Assembly (NCBI GenBank): GCA_028821405.1
Contig: JAPPGK010000056.1
Coordinates: 62,001 to 126,000 of the forward strand
Source: Gammaproteobacteria bacterium
GTDB taxonomy: Bacteria; Pseudomonadota; Gammaproteobacteria; Pseudomonadales; Azotimanducaceae
Reading direction: 5' to 3'
Length of the DNA stretch: 64,000 bases
This document shows positions 26,719-35,732 of this stretch, piece by piece (positions within the stretch are counted from its first letter, which is position 1; each line of letters starts with the position of its first letter). The notes beneath the pieces are model-generated. The model searched no databases and was not told where the DNA came from. It worked only from the letters and a program-made list of their open reading frames with translations. A program made the translations under genes and the position numbers.

Positions 26719-28675
26719 GGGACGGGCCCAGGAGTCTGCGCCGCAGCAACGGCGCGCAAGCGCCGGTGATGGGCGCGGAGTCCTGGGGCGGTGGGGGCTG
26801 GGGCCAGACGGCGAGGGCGCGCCCTGCGGGCGCGTTCGAGCGGTCTGGCGGCGTTGTCCCGTCCCGTTCGCGGGCCTGTTGCTGCTGGTCCTGTGGACAC
26901 CAGGGGCGGCTCTGGCGGATGTTGATCTCGATGAACTCGAGTTCCGTCACGGCATTTCGCAATTCCCCGACTACGACCTGAAATACCCCCCGGGGTTCGC
27001 CCACTTCGACTACGTCAATCCCAACGCGCCGAAGGGAGGCACGCTGGTGCTGCCCATCACGTACTCCATGGACAGCGTCTCGCCACCGCACAAGCCGCCG
27101 GGATATTTCCGTTCATACGATCATCTGCTGGAGCGCGCCGGCGACGAACTCTCCGGCTACTACGGCAGTCTCGCCGAGTCGGTGGCATTGAGCACTCATC
27201 GGCGCACCTTGGTATTTCGCCTGCGTCCCGAGGCGCGGTGGCACGACGGCACGCCGATCACCGCAACCGATGTCAAGTTCTCGCTGGACACGTTCTGCGA
27301 CGACTACCTGTCCTCCGGATGGGCAGACGTCCTCGAGTGGATCACGCGGGTCGATGCGCCGAGTCCCCATACGGTTGTGATTCACGCCAACTCCGACGCG
27401 GCCAAGCAAGTGCACATCCTGGGACTCATCCCCATCGTTCCGGCACACTACTGGGCCGAGCGCGACGTCACGAAACCGGCGCGGGAGCCACCGCCGCAGA
27501 GCGGTCCGTATCGTCTGACCGCGGTAACCCAGGGACGCGTCCTCACCTACACCCGGGTTCCGGACTACTGGGGACGCGATCTTCCGATCAATCGCGGCAA
27601 GTTCAACTTCGATACGATCCGCTACGAACGCCATCTCGACGCCACCGTCGCCCGCGAAGCCCTGCGCGCCGGACTGATCGACGTGTGGACCGAGAACGAC
27701 TCCCGCCACTGGCTGTCCTCCTTCAACGTGCCGGCCCGCGAGCGGGGATGGCTCAAGAAGAGCAGGCTTGGTTCCGGAGTCCAACGGGGTTCCCGGTTTC
27801 GACTGGTTCTCAATACGCGCCGCAAACCGTTTGACGATCCCCTCGTACGGGAAGCGCTAGCGTACGCGTTCGATTTCGAATGGCAGAACCGCGCGCTCCA
27901 CGGCGGTGAACGGAGACGCGCGCACAGTTTCTTCGCGAACTCGAGGTTCGCCTCGTCGGGACTGCCGGACGCCGCTGAGATGGCGCTGCTGGAACCCCAT
28001 CGCGCAACGCTGCCGGAGGAAGTGTTCAACCGGGTCTTCTCTTTCGCTCACTCCGACGCGATCGGCATCGACCGCAAGGGGCTCGCGAAGGCCCGGAAAC
28101 TGCTTGCAGGCGCCGGCTATCGGATGGAAGGCAGCGAATTGCTGGATTCGACCGGCGAGCCCCTCGCGATCGAGTTCCTCTCCGCAGCACCGGACAATCA
28201 GCGCATTCTGCTGCCGTACCTGCGTGCGCTAGACGTCTTGGGTGTCCACGCGAGGATTCGGATGATCGACAGCGTCGGCCATACCAATCGCCGGGACGCG
28301 GGCGACTTCGACGCCCTGCTGCTTCGAGGCTTTTTCAGCATGCCGCCCTCCTGGCAGCTACGACCCTATTTCCACTCCGCCTCGACGCCCTACTGGAACG
28401 TCTCCGGCATCGATCATCCCGCCGTCGATGCGCTAGTCGATGCGGCCCTGGAGGCGACGGATATCCCCGGGTTCGCAAGTGCCTTGCGCGCGCTCGACCG
28501 CGTGTTGCTCTGGAACTACTACCAGATCCCGATCGACGCCCTAGAGGACACGCGTATCGTCTACTGGGACAAATTCGGACGTCCCGAACAGCCGGACGAG
28601 ATGTACGTTGAGCCATTCCCCGATGGCTGGTGGTTCGACGAGGAGAAAGCGGCGCGGATTGGCGCGGGACAGTAG
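26630..28675 (+). CDS. Family 5 extracellular solute-binding protein (peptide ABC type), start unclear
   Basis: A solute-binding protein of SBP family 5, closest in style to the YejA (microcin C/oligopeptide) branch: FPDYDLKYPPGFAHFDYVNPNAPKGGTLVLP, ARWHDGTPITATDVKFSLDT and RREALAYAFDFEW-type text are diagnostic. Homology begins near 26850 with a signal-peptide-like run (FAGLLLLVLWTPGAALA), but no ATG, GTG or usable TTG stands at its front. The only upstream in-frame ATG, 26630, would add an unlikely 75-residue basic leader that overlaps DUF3604. The gene may therefore be silent or use a non-canonical start. A second damaged copy is at 34309-35595. No permease or ATPase genes are adjacent. 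Confidence 0.7.
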   Translation: MTRSSTTLETAHGKSSRNAPTPRRSGTPRRGRAQESAPQQRRASAGDGRGVLGRWGLGPDGEGAPCGRVRAVWRRCPVPFAGLLLLVLWTPGAALADVDLDELEFRHGISQFPDYDLKYPPGFAHFDYVNPNAPKGGTLVLPITYSMDSVSPPHKPPGYFRSYDHLLERAGDELSGYYGSLAESVALSTHRRTLVFRLRPEARWHDGTPITATDVKFSLDTFCDDYLSSGWADVLEWITRVDAPSPHTVVIHANSDAAKQVHILGLIPIVPAHYWAERDVTKPAREPPPQSGPYRLTAVTQGRVLTYTRVPDYWGRDLPINRGKFNFDTIRYERHLDATVAREALRAGLIDVWTENDSRHWLSSFNVPARERGWLKKSRLGSGVQRGSRFRLVLNTRRKPFDDPLVREALAYAFDFEWQNRALHGGERRRAHSFFANSRFASSGLPDAAEMALLEPHRATLPEEVFNRVFSFAHSDAIGIDRKGLAKARKLLAGAGYRMEGSELLDSTGEPLAIEFLSAAPDNQRILLPYLRALDVLGVHARIRMIDSVGHTNRRDAGDFDALLLRGFFSMPPSWQLRPYFHSASTPYWNVSGIDHPAVDALVDAALEATDIPGFASALRALDRVLLWNYYQIPIDALEDTRIVYWDKFGRPEQPDEMYVEPFPDGWWFDEEKAARIGAGQ

Positions 28676-28720
28676 CGACCGGCCGTTCCGTCGCGTTTCT
28701 GGGGTTTAGAATAGCCGCCC

Positions 28721-28946
28721 ATGGACCGGCATGAACGACTGCGGCAAACTGTCCTTGGCGGGCGATCAGATGTGAACATCCGCTTAGCCGACCTGCAAGC
28801 GCTGCTGATCCACCTAGGCTTCTCCGATCGGCAGCCATCATCTTTTCGACACGGGAAGGGATTGTGGACCTTATCGACATCCGAAGTCACGGAGGAGAGG
28901 CGAAGCCCTATCAGGTAGACAGGTCCGAAACCTCATTCTGAAATAA
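28721..28946 (+). pseudogene. hicA: Shattered hicA toxin gene
   Basis: HicA sequence is spread over three reading frames. From ATG 28721, LRQTVLGG...NIRLADLQALLIHLGFSDR matches the N-terminal half. The catalytic SHHLF then appears one frame over, next EGIVDLIDIRSHGGEAKPYQV in the third frame, and finally RQVRNLILK before the stop TAA at 28944. At least three small indels have hit the gene, so no functional dsRBD-like mRNA interferase is made. It precedes hicB in the usual hicA-hicB order. Confidence 0.8.
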
Positions 28947-28966
28947 AAACTGGGAGCAAAAGACTG

Positions 28967-29179
28967 ATGCATCGGTACGAGATCATCCTCTACTGGCGCA
29001 ACGAGGACCAAGCGGTCATCGCGGAGGCACCCGAACTGCCGGGCTGCATGGCGCACGGGGACAATCGGGAAGAGGCGTTGAAGAACATCCAGGACGTGAT
29101 GCCGTTCTGGATCGACACCGCCTGCGAACTGGGACGACCGGTGCCGCAACCTAAGGGCGAGCGCCTGGTGTATGCCTGA
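28967..29179 (+). CDS. hicB: HicB family antitoxin (orphan)
   Basis: A 70-residue HicB-type protein: YEIILYWRNEDQAVIAEAPELPGCMAHGDNREEALKNIQ is the classic partial RNase-H-like fold with PELPGC and EEAL-x-N motifs. It lacks the C-terminal DNA-binding extension of long HicBs. The partner hicA just upstream is destroyed. Its last codons overlap the possible first ATG of the RND fusion protein (8 bp). GGGAG precedes ATG 28967 by about ten bases. It may survive as part of the promoter-proximal control of the pump operon; that is speculative. Confidence 0.82.
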   Translation: MHRYEIILYWRNEDQAVIAEAPELPGCMAHGDNREEALKNIQDVMPFWIDTACELGRPVPQPKGERLVYA

Positions 29180-30374
29180 CTTTCCGTCGTCGGCCGACGG
29201 CAGTACCCTCATGCGTGGTACCTACATCACCGCCCTCGTCATCAGCGTAGTCATCGGAATCTGGCTCCTGTCCGGCTTCCTGACCGCCGAGGACCGCGTT
29301 GCCGAACACCCGCCGCTGGCCGAGGCCAACGGGCGTCCGTCCCAAGCGTCGGATCCGGACGCCCCAACTCCCGTGCGAGCGCGGACGATCCACGCCAGGG
29401 AACGATCGGAAGTGCTGACCCTGCGGGGCCGCACGGAAAACAAGCGCACGGTCGAGGTTCGCGCGGAAACACGAGGCCGGGTGATCGCCCGTCCCGTCGA
29501 GCGAGGCCATCGGGTCGCATCCGGCGACCTGCTATGCCAGATCGCCGAGGAGGATCGCCAATCCCGTGTCGACGACGGCGAGGAGAGCGTCAACCAGGCG
29601 CGCCTGGAGTACACCGGCAGCCTGAAGCTCAAGGATCGCGGTCTGCAATCGGAGATCACGATTGCCCAGGCTCGGGCAAGGCTTGCCAGTGCCCTGGCGC
29701 GGCGCGAGGCCGCCGTTCTCGATCTCGAGCGGACCTACATTCGCGCACCGTTCGACGGGATCGTGGAGGACGTTCACTTAGAGGTCGGGGACTACGCCCA
29801 ATCGGGCACCCCATGTGCGCGTATCGTCGACCTCGACCCGATGCTGCTCGTCGGGCAGCTGACCGAGCGCACCGTCGATCGCGTAGCCTTGGGTTCGCCG
29901 GCCGCCGGAAGGCTGTCCACGGGTGTCGAGGTCAGCGGGACAATCAGTTTCGTCGGCTACGAGGCCGATCCCGGAACTCGGACTTACCGCGTTGAGGTTA
30001 CTGTCCCGAACCCGGACTACCGGCTGCGTAGCGGCGTAACCACCGAGATCGCGATTCGAGTGGGCGAGTTGCTCGCGCACAAGATCACGCCCGCCGTGTT
30101 CGCGCTCGATGACGAGGGCCGGTTGGGGGTCCGGATCATCGGCGGCGATGACCGCGTGCAGTTCCGCCTTGTGGAAGTCGTCGCCGACGACCGCGACGGG
30201 GTGTGGGTCACGGGCCTGCCCCGGCAAACCACGCTGATCACGGTGGGCCAGGAGTTCGTCGCCGCCGGCGAGCGTGTCGTCGTACAGATGCCCAACGGCA
30301 CCGAAGCCGACGGCAGCACCGACGCGCCGCCTGTTCTCGCCAGCGGGGAGGACGCCGCTCCCGAGCCGTCATGA
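29172..30374 (+). CDS. RND efflux periplasmic adaptor (membrane fusion protein)
   Basis: A 400-residue membrane fusion protein: N-terminal anchor (ITALVISVVIGIWLLSGFL), lipoyl-like half (VEVRAETRGRVIARPVERGHRVASGDLL), a short coiled-coil hairpin (DDGEESVNQARLEYTGSLKL...), the returning lipoyl half (RTYIRAPFDGIVEDVHLEVGDY) and beta-barrel domain. It links the inner-membrane RND permease to an outer-membrane channel. ATG 29172 overlaps hicB; ATG 29211 (MRGTYIT) is an equally good start. Its stop overlaps the permease ATG (ATGA). No TolC-like gene is nearby. Confidence 0.9.
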   Translation: MPDFPSSADGSTLMRGTYITALVISVVIGIWLLSGFLTAEDRVAEHPPLAEANGRPSQASDPDAPTPVRARTIHARERSEVLTLRGRTENKRTVEVRAETRGRVIARPVERGHRVASGDLLCQIAEEDRQSRVDDGEESVNQARLEYTGSLKLKDRGLQSEITIAQARARLASALARREAAVLDLERTYIRAPFDGIVEDVHLEVGDYAQSGTPCARIVDLDPMLLVGQLTERTVDRVALGSPAAGRLSTGVEVSGTISFVGYEADPGTRTYRVEVTVPNPDYRLRSGVTTEIAIRVGELLAHKITPAVFALDDEGRLGVRIIGGDDRVQFRLVEVVADDRDGVWVTGLPRQTTLITVGQEFVAAGERVVVQMPNGTEADGSTDAPPVLASGEDAAPEPS

Positions 30375-33300
30375 CCAATCCGTTCGTCGAAGCCGCGATC
30401 CGACGTTCGCGGACGACGCTGTTGCTGATGGCGATGGTGGTCATCGCCGGCGTCGTCGCCCGGATCGCCATTCCCATCGAAGCGTCGCCGAACGTCGAGG
30501 TGCCCGTGTTCCTTGTCGCGGTGCCGCACGAGGGCATCTCCCCCGAGGACTCGGCGCGGCTCTTGGTCAAGCCACTGGAAGCGGAGCTGCGCTCGATCGA
30601 GGGGGCCGAGGAGGTGCGTGCCTACGCCTACCAGGGCATGGCGCGCCTCGCGGTGGAGTTCGACGCCGACTACGACCTCGACGATGCGCTCAACGACGTG
30701 CGCGCCGCCGTGGACCGCGCCAGACCCCTGTTCCCCACCACGACGGAAGAGCCCTACATCCAGGAGATGAGCGCATCCACGTTCTCCATCGTGCAGATCA
30801 ACCTCGTGGGGGAAGGCGTTCACGAGCGCATCATCCACGACCTCGCGAAAGCGCTTCGCGACGACATCGAGGCGCTGCCCGAGGTTCTCGACGCCTACCT
30901 GCAGGGCGAGCGGGAGGAGTTGCTTGAGGTGGTCATCGACCCGGCTGCGCTGGAGGCCTACGAAGTCGGCAGCGGCGAACTCCTCAACACGATGGTGCGC
31001 AACAATCGGCTCATCGCCGCCGGTTCGCTCGATACGGGCACCGGCCGCATGGCGGTCAAAGTCCCCAGCGTCATCGAACGCGCGGCGGACATTTTCGAAC
31101 TGCCCATCAAGTCGAACGGCGACTCGGTGGTCACGCTGTCGGACATTGCGGAGATCCGCCGCACCTTCAAGGATCGCGTCAGTTTCGCCCGCGTGAACGG
31201 CAAGGACACCATCTCGATCGACGTGGGCAAGCGCGCCAACGCGAACCTGGTCGACACCGTCGACAAGGTCCTGGCCATCGCGGAGTCCTATCGCGAGCGG
31301 CTGCCCCGTAGCGTCGATTTGTTCTACACCCAAAACCAGGCGCCCTATGCACGCGACCAGGTGACGGAGTTGCAGGGCAATATCATCACCGCGCTCGCCC
31401 TCGTCATGGTTTTGGTGGTTGCCGTCATCGGGGTGCGCAGCGGTCTGATCGTCGGCGCCGCGATACCGGTGTCGTTCCTATTCGCGCTGATCTTCGTCTG
31501 GATGCTCGGCTACTCGTTCAACTTCATGGTCATGTTCGGCATGCTGCTCGGCCTCGGCATGCTCATCGACGGCGCCATCGTGGTGACCGAGTACGCCGAC
31601 CGCAAGATGGCCGAAGGGCTCACGCCCCGAGAAGCCTACGCGAACGCAGCCTCGCGAATGTTCTGGCCGGTTGCGGCGTCCGTCGCAACAACGCTGGCGG
31701 CTTTTCTGCCGCTTATTTTCTGGCCCGGCGTGGCCGGCAAATTCATGCGCTACCTACCCATCACCGTGTTCTTCGTTCTGACGGGGTCGCTGCTCTACGC
31801 CCTGGTATTCGGGCCGACCATCGGTTCGCTGATCGGCAAGGGGAGCGCCCGCGACGAGCGACTGAAACGGACGCTGCGCCAGCTCGAGGACGGCGACCCG
31901 ACCGAACTCAAGGGCTTTACCGGGACCTACGCGCGTCTGGTCCGGCGAACGTGCCGGCACGCCGGCTTCACGGTGCTGGCAACGGTCGCCATCCTCGCGG
32001 TGACGTTCTTCACCTACAACCAATACGGTCGCGGCATGACCTTCTTCTCGGACTCCGACCCGGCCTACGCCCAGGTGTCGGTGCGGGCGCGCGGCAACCT
32101 CTCGGCGCTCGAGACCTTCGCCCTGGTGAAGGAGGTCGAGCAACGGGTGCTCACGATCCCGGGAATCAAGAGCGTCAATACCTGGACACAGACCGGGGGT
32201 GGCGCCGGCATGGCCAGCATAGGCGGTTCCAGCAGCGCCTCGGACACCGTGGGGTCGCTCTACCTCGAGATGCACGAGGAATTCGAGCGTCGACTGAGCG
32301 GCTGGGAGATCCTCGAGGAAGTCCGGTCGCGGACGGCTGACCTAGCCGGCATCGGGGTGGATGTGCAGGAGCTGGAAGACGGCCCGCCCGTCGGCAAACC
32401 GGTGCAGATCCAGTTCTCAGGAAACGACAAGGCGCTGCTCGGCCCGGTCGTGGCGCGTGTCCGCGACCATCTCGACAACGAGGTCGAAGGCTTGCGCGAC
32501 ATCGAGGACACGCGATCGCTGCCAGGCGTCGAGTGGAAACTCAGCGTCGACCGTGCCCAGGCGGCGCTCTACAACGCGGACGTATCCCTCGTCGGCGTCG
32601 CTGTCCAGTTGGTAACCAACGGGGTCTGGGTCGGTGAGTACCGGCCGGACACCGCGGACGACGCCGTGGACATCCGGGTCCGCTACCCAAGGAGCGCCCG
32701 GGGCTTGAGCGCGCTGGACGAGCTCAAGATCACGACGCCCAAGGGTCTCGTCCCCATCTCGAACTTCGTGCAACGCGAAGCCGTACCCAACCTCGACGCC
32801 ATCGAACGCATCGACGGCCGGGTGGTGATGTTCATCCGTGCCAACGTGGCCCCCGGCGTGCTCGCCGACGACAAGGTCGGCGAAATCCAGGCGTGGCTCG
32901 AGCGCGCTGAATTGGATCCCCGCGTCGATATCACCTTCCGGGGTGCAAACGAAGAGCAGGCCGAGTCCATCGCCTTCATCGTGGTCGCGCTGGTGATGTC
33001 CCTGCTGTTGATGTTCGTGCTGCTCGTGACCCAGTTCAACAGTCTCTACCAAGCGGCGCTGATCCTCGTTGCCGTGATCATGTCGACGGCCGGTGTGCTG
33101 ATCGGCCTCCTGGTGACCGGAAGTCCGTTCAGCGCGATTCTCACCGGCGTGGGGGTGGTCGCCCTTGCGGGAATCGTCGTCAACAACAACATCGTGCTCA
33201 TCGATACCTACAACCACATCCGCGAGAGGCATCCAGAGCTCGAGCCGGTCGAAGTGATCATCCGCACCGGGGCGCAGCGCTTTCGACCGGTACTGCTGAC

Positions 33301-33583
33301 CACCGTGACCACCGTCTTCGGGCTGCTGCCCTTGGCGAGCCACTTGTCCATCGACTTCATCAATCGCACGATCATCTATGGCGGTCAGTTGGCGGGGTTC
33401 TGGGTGCCGCTGGCACAAGCCATCGTCTCCGGCCTGACCTTCGCCACGCTGCTCACCCTGGTGGCCACGCCCGCCATGCTGGCGTTGCCGCATCAGCCCT
33501 ACATGCGCGCCATCCGCCACGCACCTTCGATGCTACGCAAATCCGTCACGCACCTGCTGTCGAGACGACTCCTGGCGCAATGA
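30371..33583 (+). CDS. RND family efflux permease
   Basis: A 1070-residue proton-driven transporter of the AcrB/HAE superfamily. The N-terminal transmembrane helix (TTLLLMAMVVIAGVVARIAIP) is followed by porter domains and two bundles of transmembrane helices, including ALVMVLVVAVIGVRSGLIVG, LGLGMLIDGAIVVTEYADR (the conserved helix-4 Asp-rich segment of RND pumps) and LAGIVVNNNIVLIDTYNHI. Substrates cannot be predicted. It forms a two-gene operon with the fusion protein, and the downstream 230 bp hold rearranged remnants rather than a clear terminator. Confidence 0.92.
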   Translation: MTNPFVEAAIRRSRTTLLLMAMVVIAGVVARIAIPIEASPNVEVPVFLVAVPHEGISPEDSARLLVKPLEAELRSIEGAEEVRAYAYQGMARLAVEFDADYDLDDALNDVRAAVDRARPLFPTTTEEPYIQEMSASTFSIVQINLVGEGVHERIIHDLAKALRDDIEALPEVLDAYLQGEREELLEVVIDPAALEAYEVGSGELLNTMVRNNRLIAAGSLDTGTGRMAVKVPSVIERAADIFELPIKSNGDSVVTLSDIAEIRRTFKDRVSFARVNGKDTISIDVGKRANANLVDTVDKVLAIAESYRERLPRSVDLFYTQNQAPYARDQVTELQGNIITALALVMVLVVAVIGVRSGLIVGAAIPVSFLFALIFVWMLGYSFNFMVMFGMLLGLGMLIDGAIVVTEYADRKMAEGLTPREAYANAASRMFWPVAASVATTLAAFLPLIFWPGVAGKFMRYLPITVFFVLTGSLLYALVFGPTIGSLIGKGSARDERLKRTLRQLEDGDPTELKGFTGTYARLVRRTCRHAGFTVLATVAILAVTFFTYNQYGRGMTFFSDSDPAYAQVSVRARGNLSALETFALVKEVEQRVLTIPGIKSVNTWTQTGGGAGMASIGGSSSASDTVGSLYLEMHEEFERRLSGWEILEEVRSRTADLAGIGVDVQELEDGPPVGKPVQIQFSGNDKALLGPVVARVRDHLDNEVEGLRDIEDTRSLPGVEWKLSVDRAQAALYNADVSLVGVAVQLVTNGVWVGEYRPDTADDAVDIRVRYPRSARGLSALDELKITTPKGLVPISNFVQREAVPNLDAIERIDGRVVMFIRANVAPGVLADDKVGEIQAWLERAELDPRVDITFRGANEEQAESIAFIVVALVMSLLLMFVLLVTQFNSLYQAALILVAVIMSTAGVLIGLLVTGSPFSAILTGVGVVALAGIVVNNNIVLIDTYNHIRERHPELEPVEVIIRTGAQRFRPVLLTTVTTVFGLLPLASHLSIDFINRTIIYGGQLAGFWVPLAQAIVSGLTFATLLTLVATPAMLALPHQPYMRAIRHAPSMLRKSVTHLLSRRLLAQ

Positions 33584-33778
33584 CGCTCGCGGTAGAGCTT
33601 CTTCCGATTGCGGTACCGGGCCCGAGCAGTGGCGATTCCTCGGAAACACCTGCGGCACCTTGCCCTCGGCACCCTGAATGAACTCCGTGAGGTCGGCGTC
33701 GCAGGCGACTGGCGGGTTCGCTTCGCCGATGCCCGAGTCCGGGTCGAGATGGTAGCGGACGTCGCCTGCCGATAGTTC
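33584..33778. other. Rearranged intergenic stretch with an unidentified open minus-strand frame
   Basis: Between the pump and a sulfatase tail, the minus strand reads openly through about 60 codons (for example GDVRYHLDPDSGIGEANPP and ADLTEFIQGAEGKVPQVF) without a start or a recognised family. Its composition looks coding, so it is probably another gene scrap brought in with the duplication. I see no promoter or terminator. Confidence 0.35.
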
Positions 33779-33817
33779 CTATTCGGCCTCGGTCCGCCCC
33801 GAGGGCAGCACCTTGCC
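33779..33817 (-). pseudogene. C-terminal tail of a sulfatase, isolated
   Basis: Twelve minus-strand codons, GKVLPSGRTEAE, end in a stop at 33779-33781. They match the last residues of the sulfatase at 37529-38953 (EGKVLPSGRGEPEP). The rest of that gene copy is gone; the sequence directly adjoins the DUF3604 fragment at 33818. It marks one boundary of a rearrangement. Confidence 0.5.
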
Positions 33818-34308
33818 TTGGCGCTACACCGACGAGGATGCGTCGAGTCCGCGCTTCGCCGAGATCGGCTACCGCAAGGGCGTGCCCAAGGGCGGCGATC
33901 TGGCCCACCAAAGGCCGCGCCAGGCGCCGAGTTTCCTGGTGAGCGCCGTCAAGGATCCCCACGGGGCGAATCTCGATCGCGTGCAGGGCATCAAAGGGTG
34001 GCGCGACACGACGGGCACATTGCACGAGCAGATTCACGACGTCGCGTGGTCGGATGATCGAGTGATCGGCGAGGACGGCAAACTTCCCGCCGTCGGGTCC
34101 ACGGTTGACGTTGAGACCGCAAGCTACGTCAATTCCATTGGCAGTGCATCGCTCGCGACCATCTGGACGGACCCCGCTTTCAATCCTGGCGAAGCCGCGT
34201 TCTACTACGTCCGGGTGATTCAGATCCCCACACCGCGGTCTTGGGGACAGCCCGCGGGAAGCCATCCAGGAACGCGCCTATTCCTCGCCGATCTGGTACA
34301 CGCCGTAG
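33818..34308 (+). pseudogene. Second, truncated copy of the DUF3604 C-terminus
   Basis: Starting at WRYTDEDASSP it follows the C-terminal part of the DUF3604 protein at 24907-26718 closely (GDLAHQ...APSFLVSAVKDP-x-GANLDRVQ and VRVIQIPTPR). The N-terminal three quarters are missing. After IPTPR, a deletion of about 27 bp relative to the first copy and a frame change destroy the last residues, although the original stop at 34306-34308 is still recognisable. It is directly followed by the matching copy of the solute-binding gene. Confidence 0.85.
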
Positions 34309-35595
34309 AGGAAGGGCTTGTCCCGTCCCGTTTGCGGGCCTGTTGCTCCTGGTCCTGTTGACGCAAGAAGCGACTCCTGAGGTTGTAGAGTCCGAAACGC
34401 TCGAGTTCCGTCACGGCGTTTCGCAATTCCCTGACTACGCCCTGAAATACCCTCGGGGTTTCGCCCACTTCGACTACGTCAATCCCAACGCCCCAAAGGG
34501 AGGCACGCTGGTGCTGCCCGTCACGTACGCCATGGACAGCGTCTCGCCGACGTCCAAGCCGCCGGGTTTTTTTTCGGTCGTACGATCATCTGTTGGATCG
34601 CGCGGGCGACGAACTCTCCGGCTACTATGGAGGTTTCGCCGAGTCGGTGGCATTCAGCGCCGATTCGGCGAACCCTAGTGTTTCGTTTGCGTCCCGAGGC
34701 GCGGTGGCACGACGGCACGCCGATCACCGCGACCGATGTCAAGTTCTCGCTGGACACGTTCTGCGACGACTACCTGGCCTCCGGATGGGCTGACGTCCTC
34801 GAGTGGATCACGCGGGTCGATGCGCCGAGTCCCCATACGGTTGTGGTTCACGCCAACTCCGACGCGGCCAAGCAAGTGCACATCCTGGGGCTCATCCCAT
34901 CGTGCCGGCGCACTACTGGGCCGAGCGCGACGTCACCAAACCGGCGCGGGAGCCACCGGCGCAGAGCGGTCCGTATCGTCTGACCGCGGTAACCCAGGGA
35001 CGCGTCCTCACCTACACCCGGGTTCCGGACTACTGGGGACGCGATCTTCCGATCAATCGCGGCAAGTTCAACTTCGATACGATCCGCTACGAACGCCATC
35101 TCGACGCCACCGTCGCCCGCGAAGCCCTGCGCGCCGGCCTGATCGACGTGTGGACCGAAAACGACTCCCGCCACTGGCTGTCCTCCTTCAAGCGTCGGCC
35201 ATACCAATCGCCGGGACGCGGGCGACTTCGACGCCCTTCTCCTTCGAGGCTTTTTCAGCATGCCGCCCTCCTGGCAGCTACGACCCTATTTCCACTCCGC
35301 CTCGACGCCCTACTGGAACGTCTCCGGCATCGATCATCCCGCCGTCGATGCGCTAGTCGATGCGGCCCTGGAGGCGACGGATATCCCCGGGTTCGCAAGT
35401 GCCTTGCGCGCGCTCGACCGCGTGTTGCTCTGGGGCTACTACCAGGTCCCGATCGACGCCCTGGAGGACGCGCGGATCGTCTATTGGGACAAATTCGGAC
35501 GTCCCGAACAGCCGGACGAGATGTACGGTGAGCCCTTTCCGGATGGCTGGTGGTTCGACGAGGAGAAAGCGGGGCGTATTGGCGTGGGGCACTGA
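34309..35595 (+). pseudogene. Second, broken copy of the family 5 solute-binding protein
   Basis: Same gene as 26630-28675, with at least three lesions. A frameshift at a T-run near 34567 (GGGTTTTTTTTCGG) is followed by a small deletion near 34896 (LIP-IVPAHYW). Near 35191 an internal deletion of about 545 bp fuses WLSSF to a segment ending DAGDFDAL. The leader lacks a start codon, as in the first copy. Stretches 34950-35190 and 35196-35540 differ from the first copy at only a few positions, whereas the N-terminal third is more divergent. Confidence 0.88.
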
Positions 35596-35732
35596 CTTCC
35601 GACCGTTCTGTCTGGCGACGGACTGATGAGGCAAAAAACGAGGCAAATCAGGCCAAACTCCATGTCCTTTCCTTTTGTCGGCCAAAAAGGTAACCGAATG
35701 CGTCCTGCTCGCGTATAGTTGCCTTTTCGAGC

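Noticed and set aside
35675-35719. Strong promoter before the Schlafen gene (TTGTCG with TATAGT)
   Set aside because: The two elements are 33 bp apart, too far for a sigma-70 promoter; only the -10-like box is noted.
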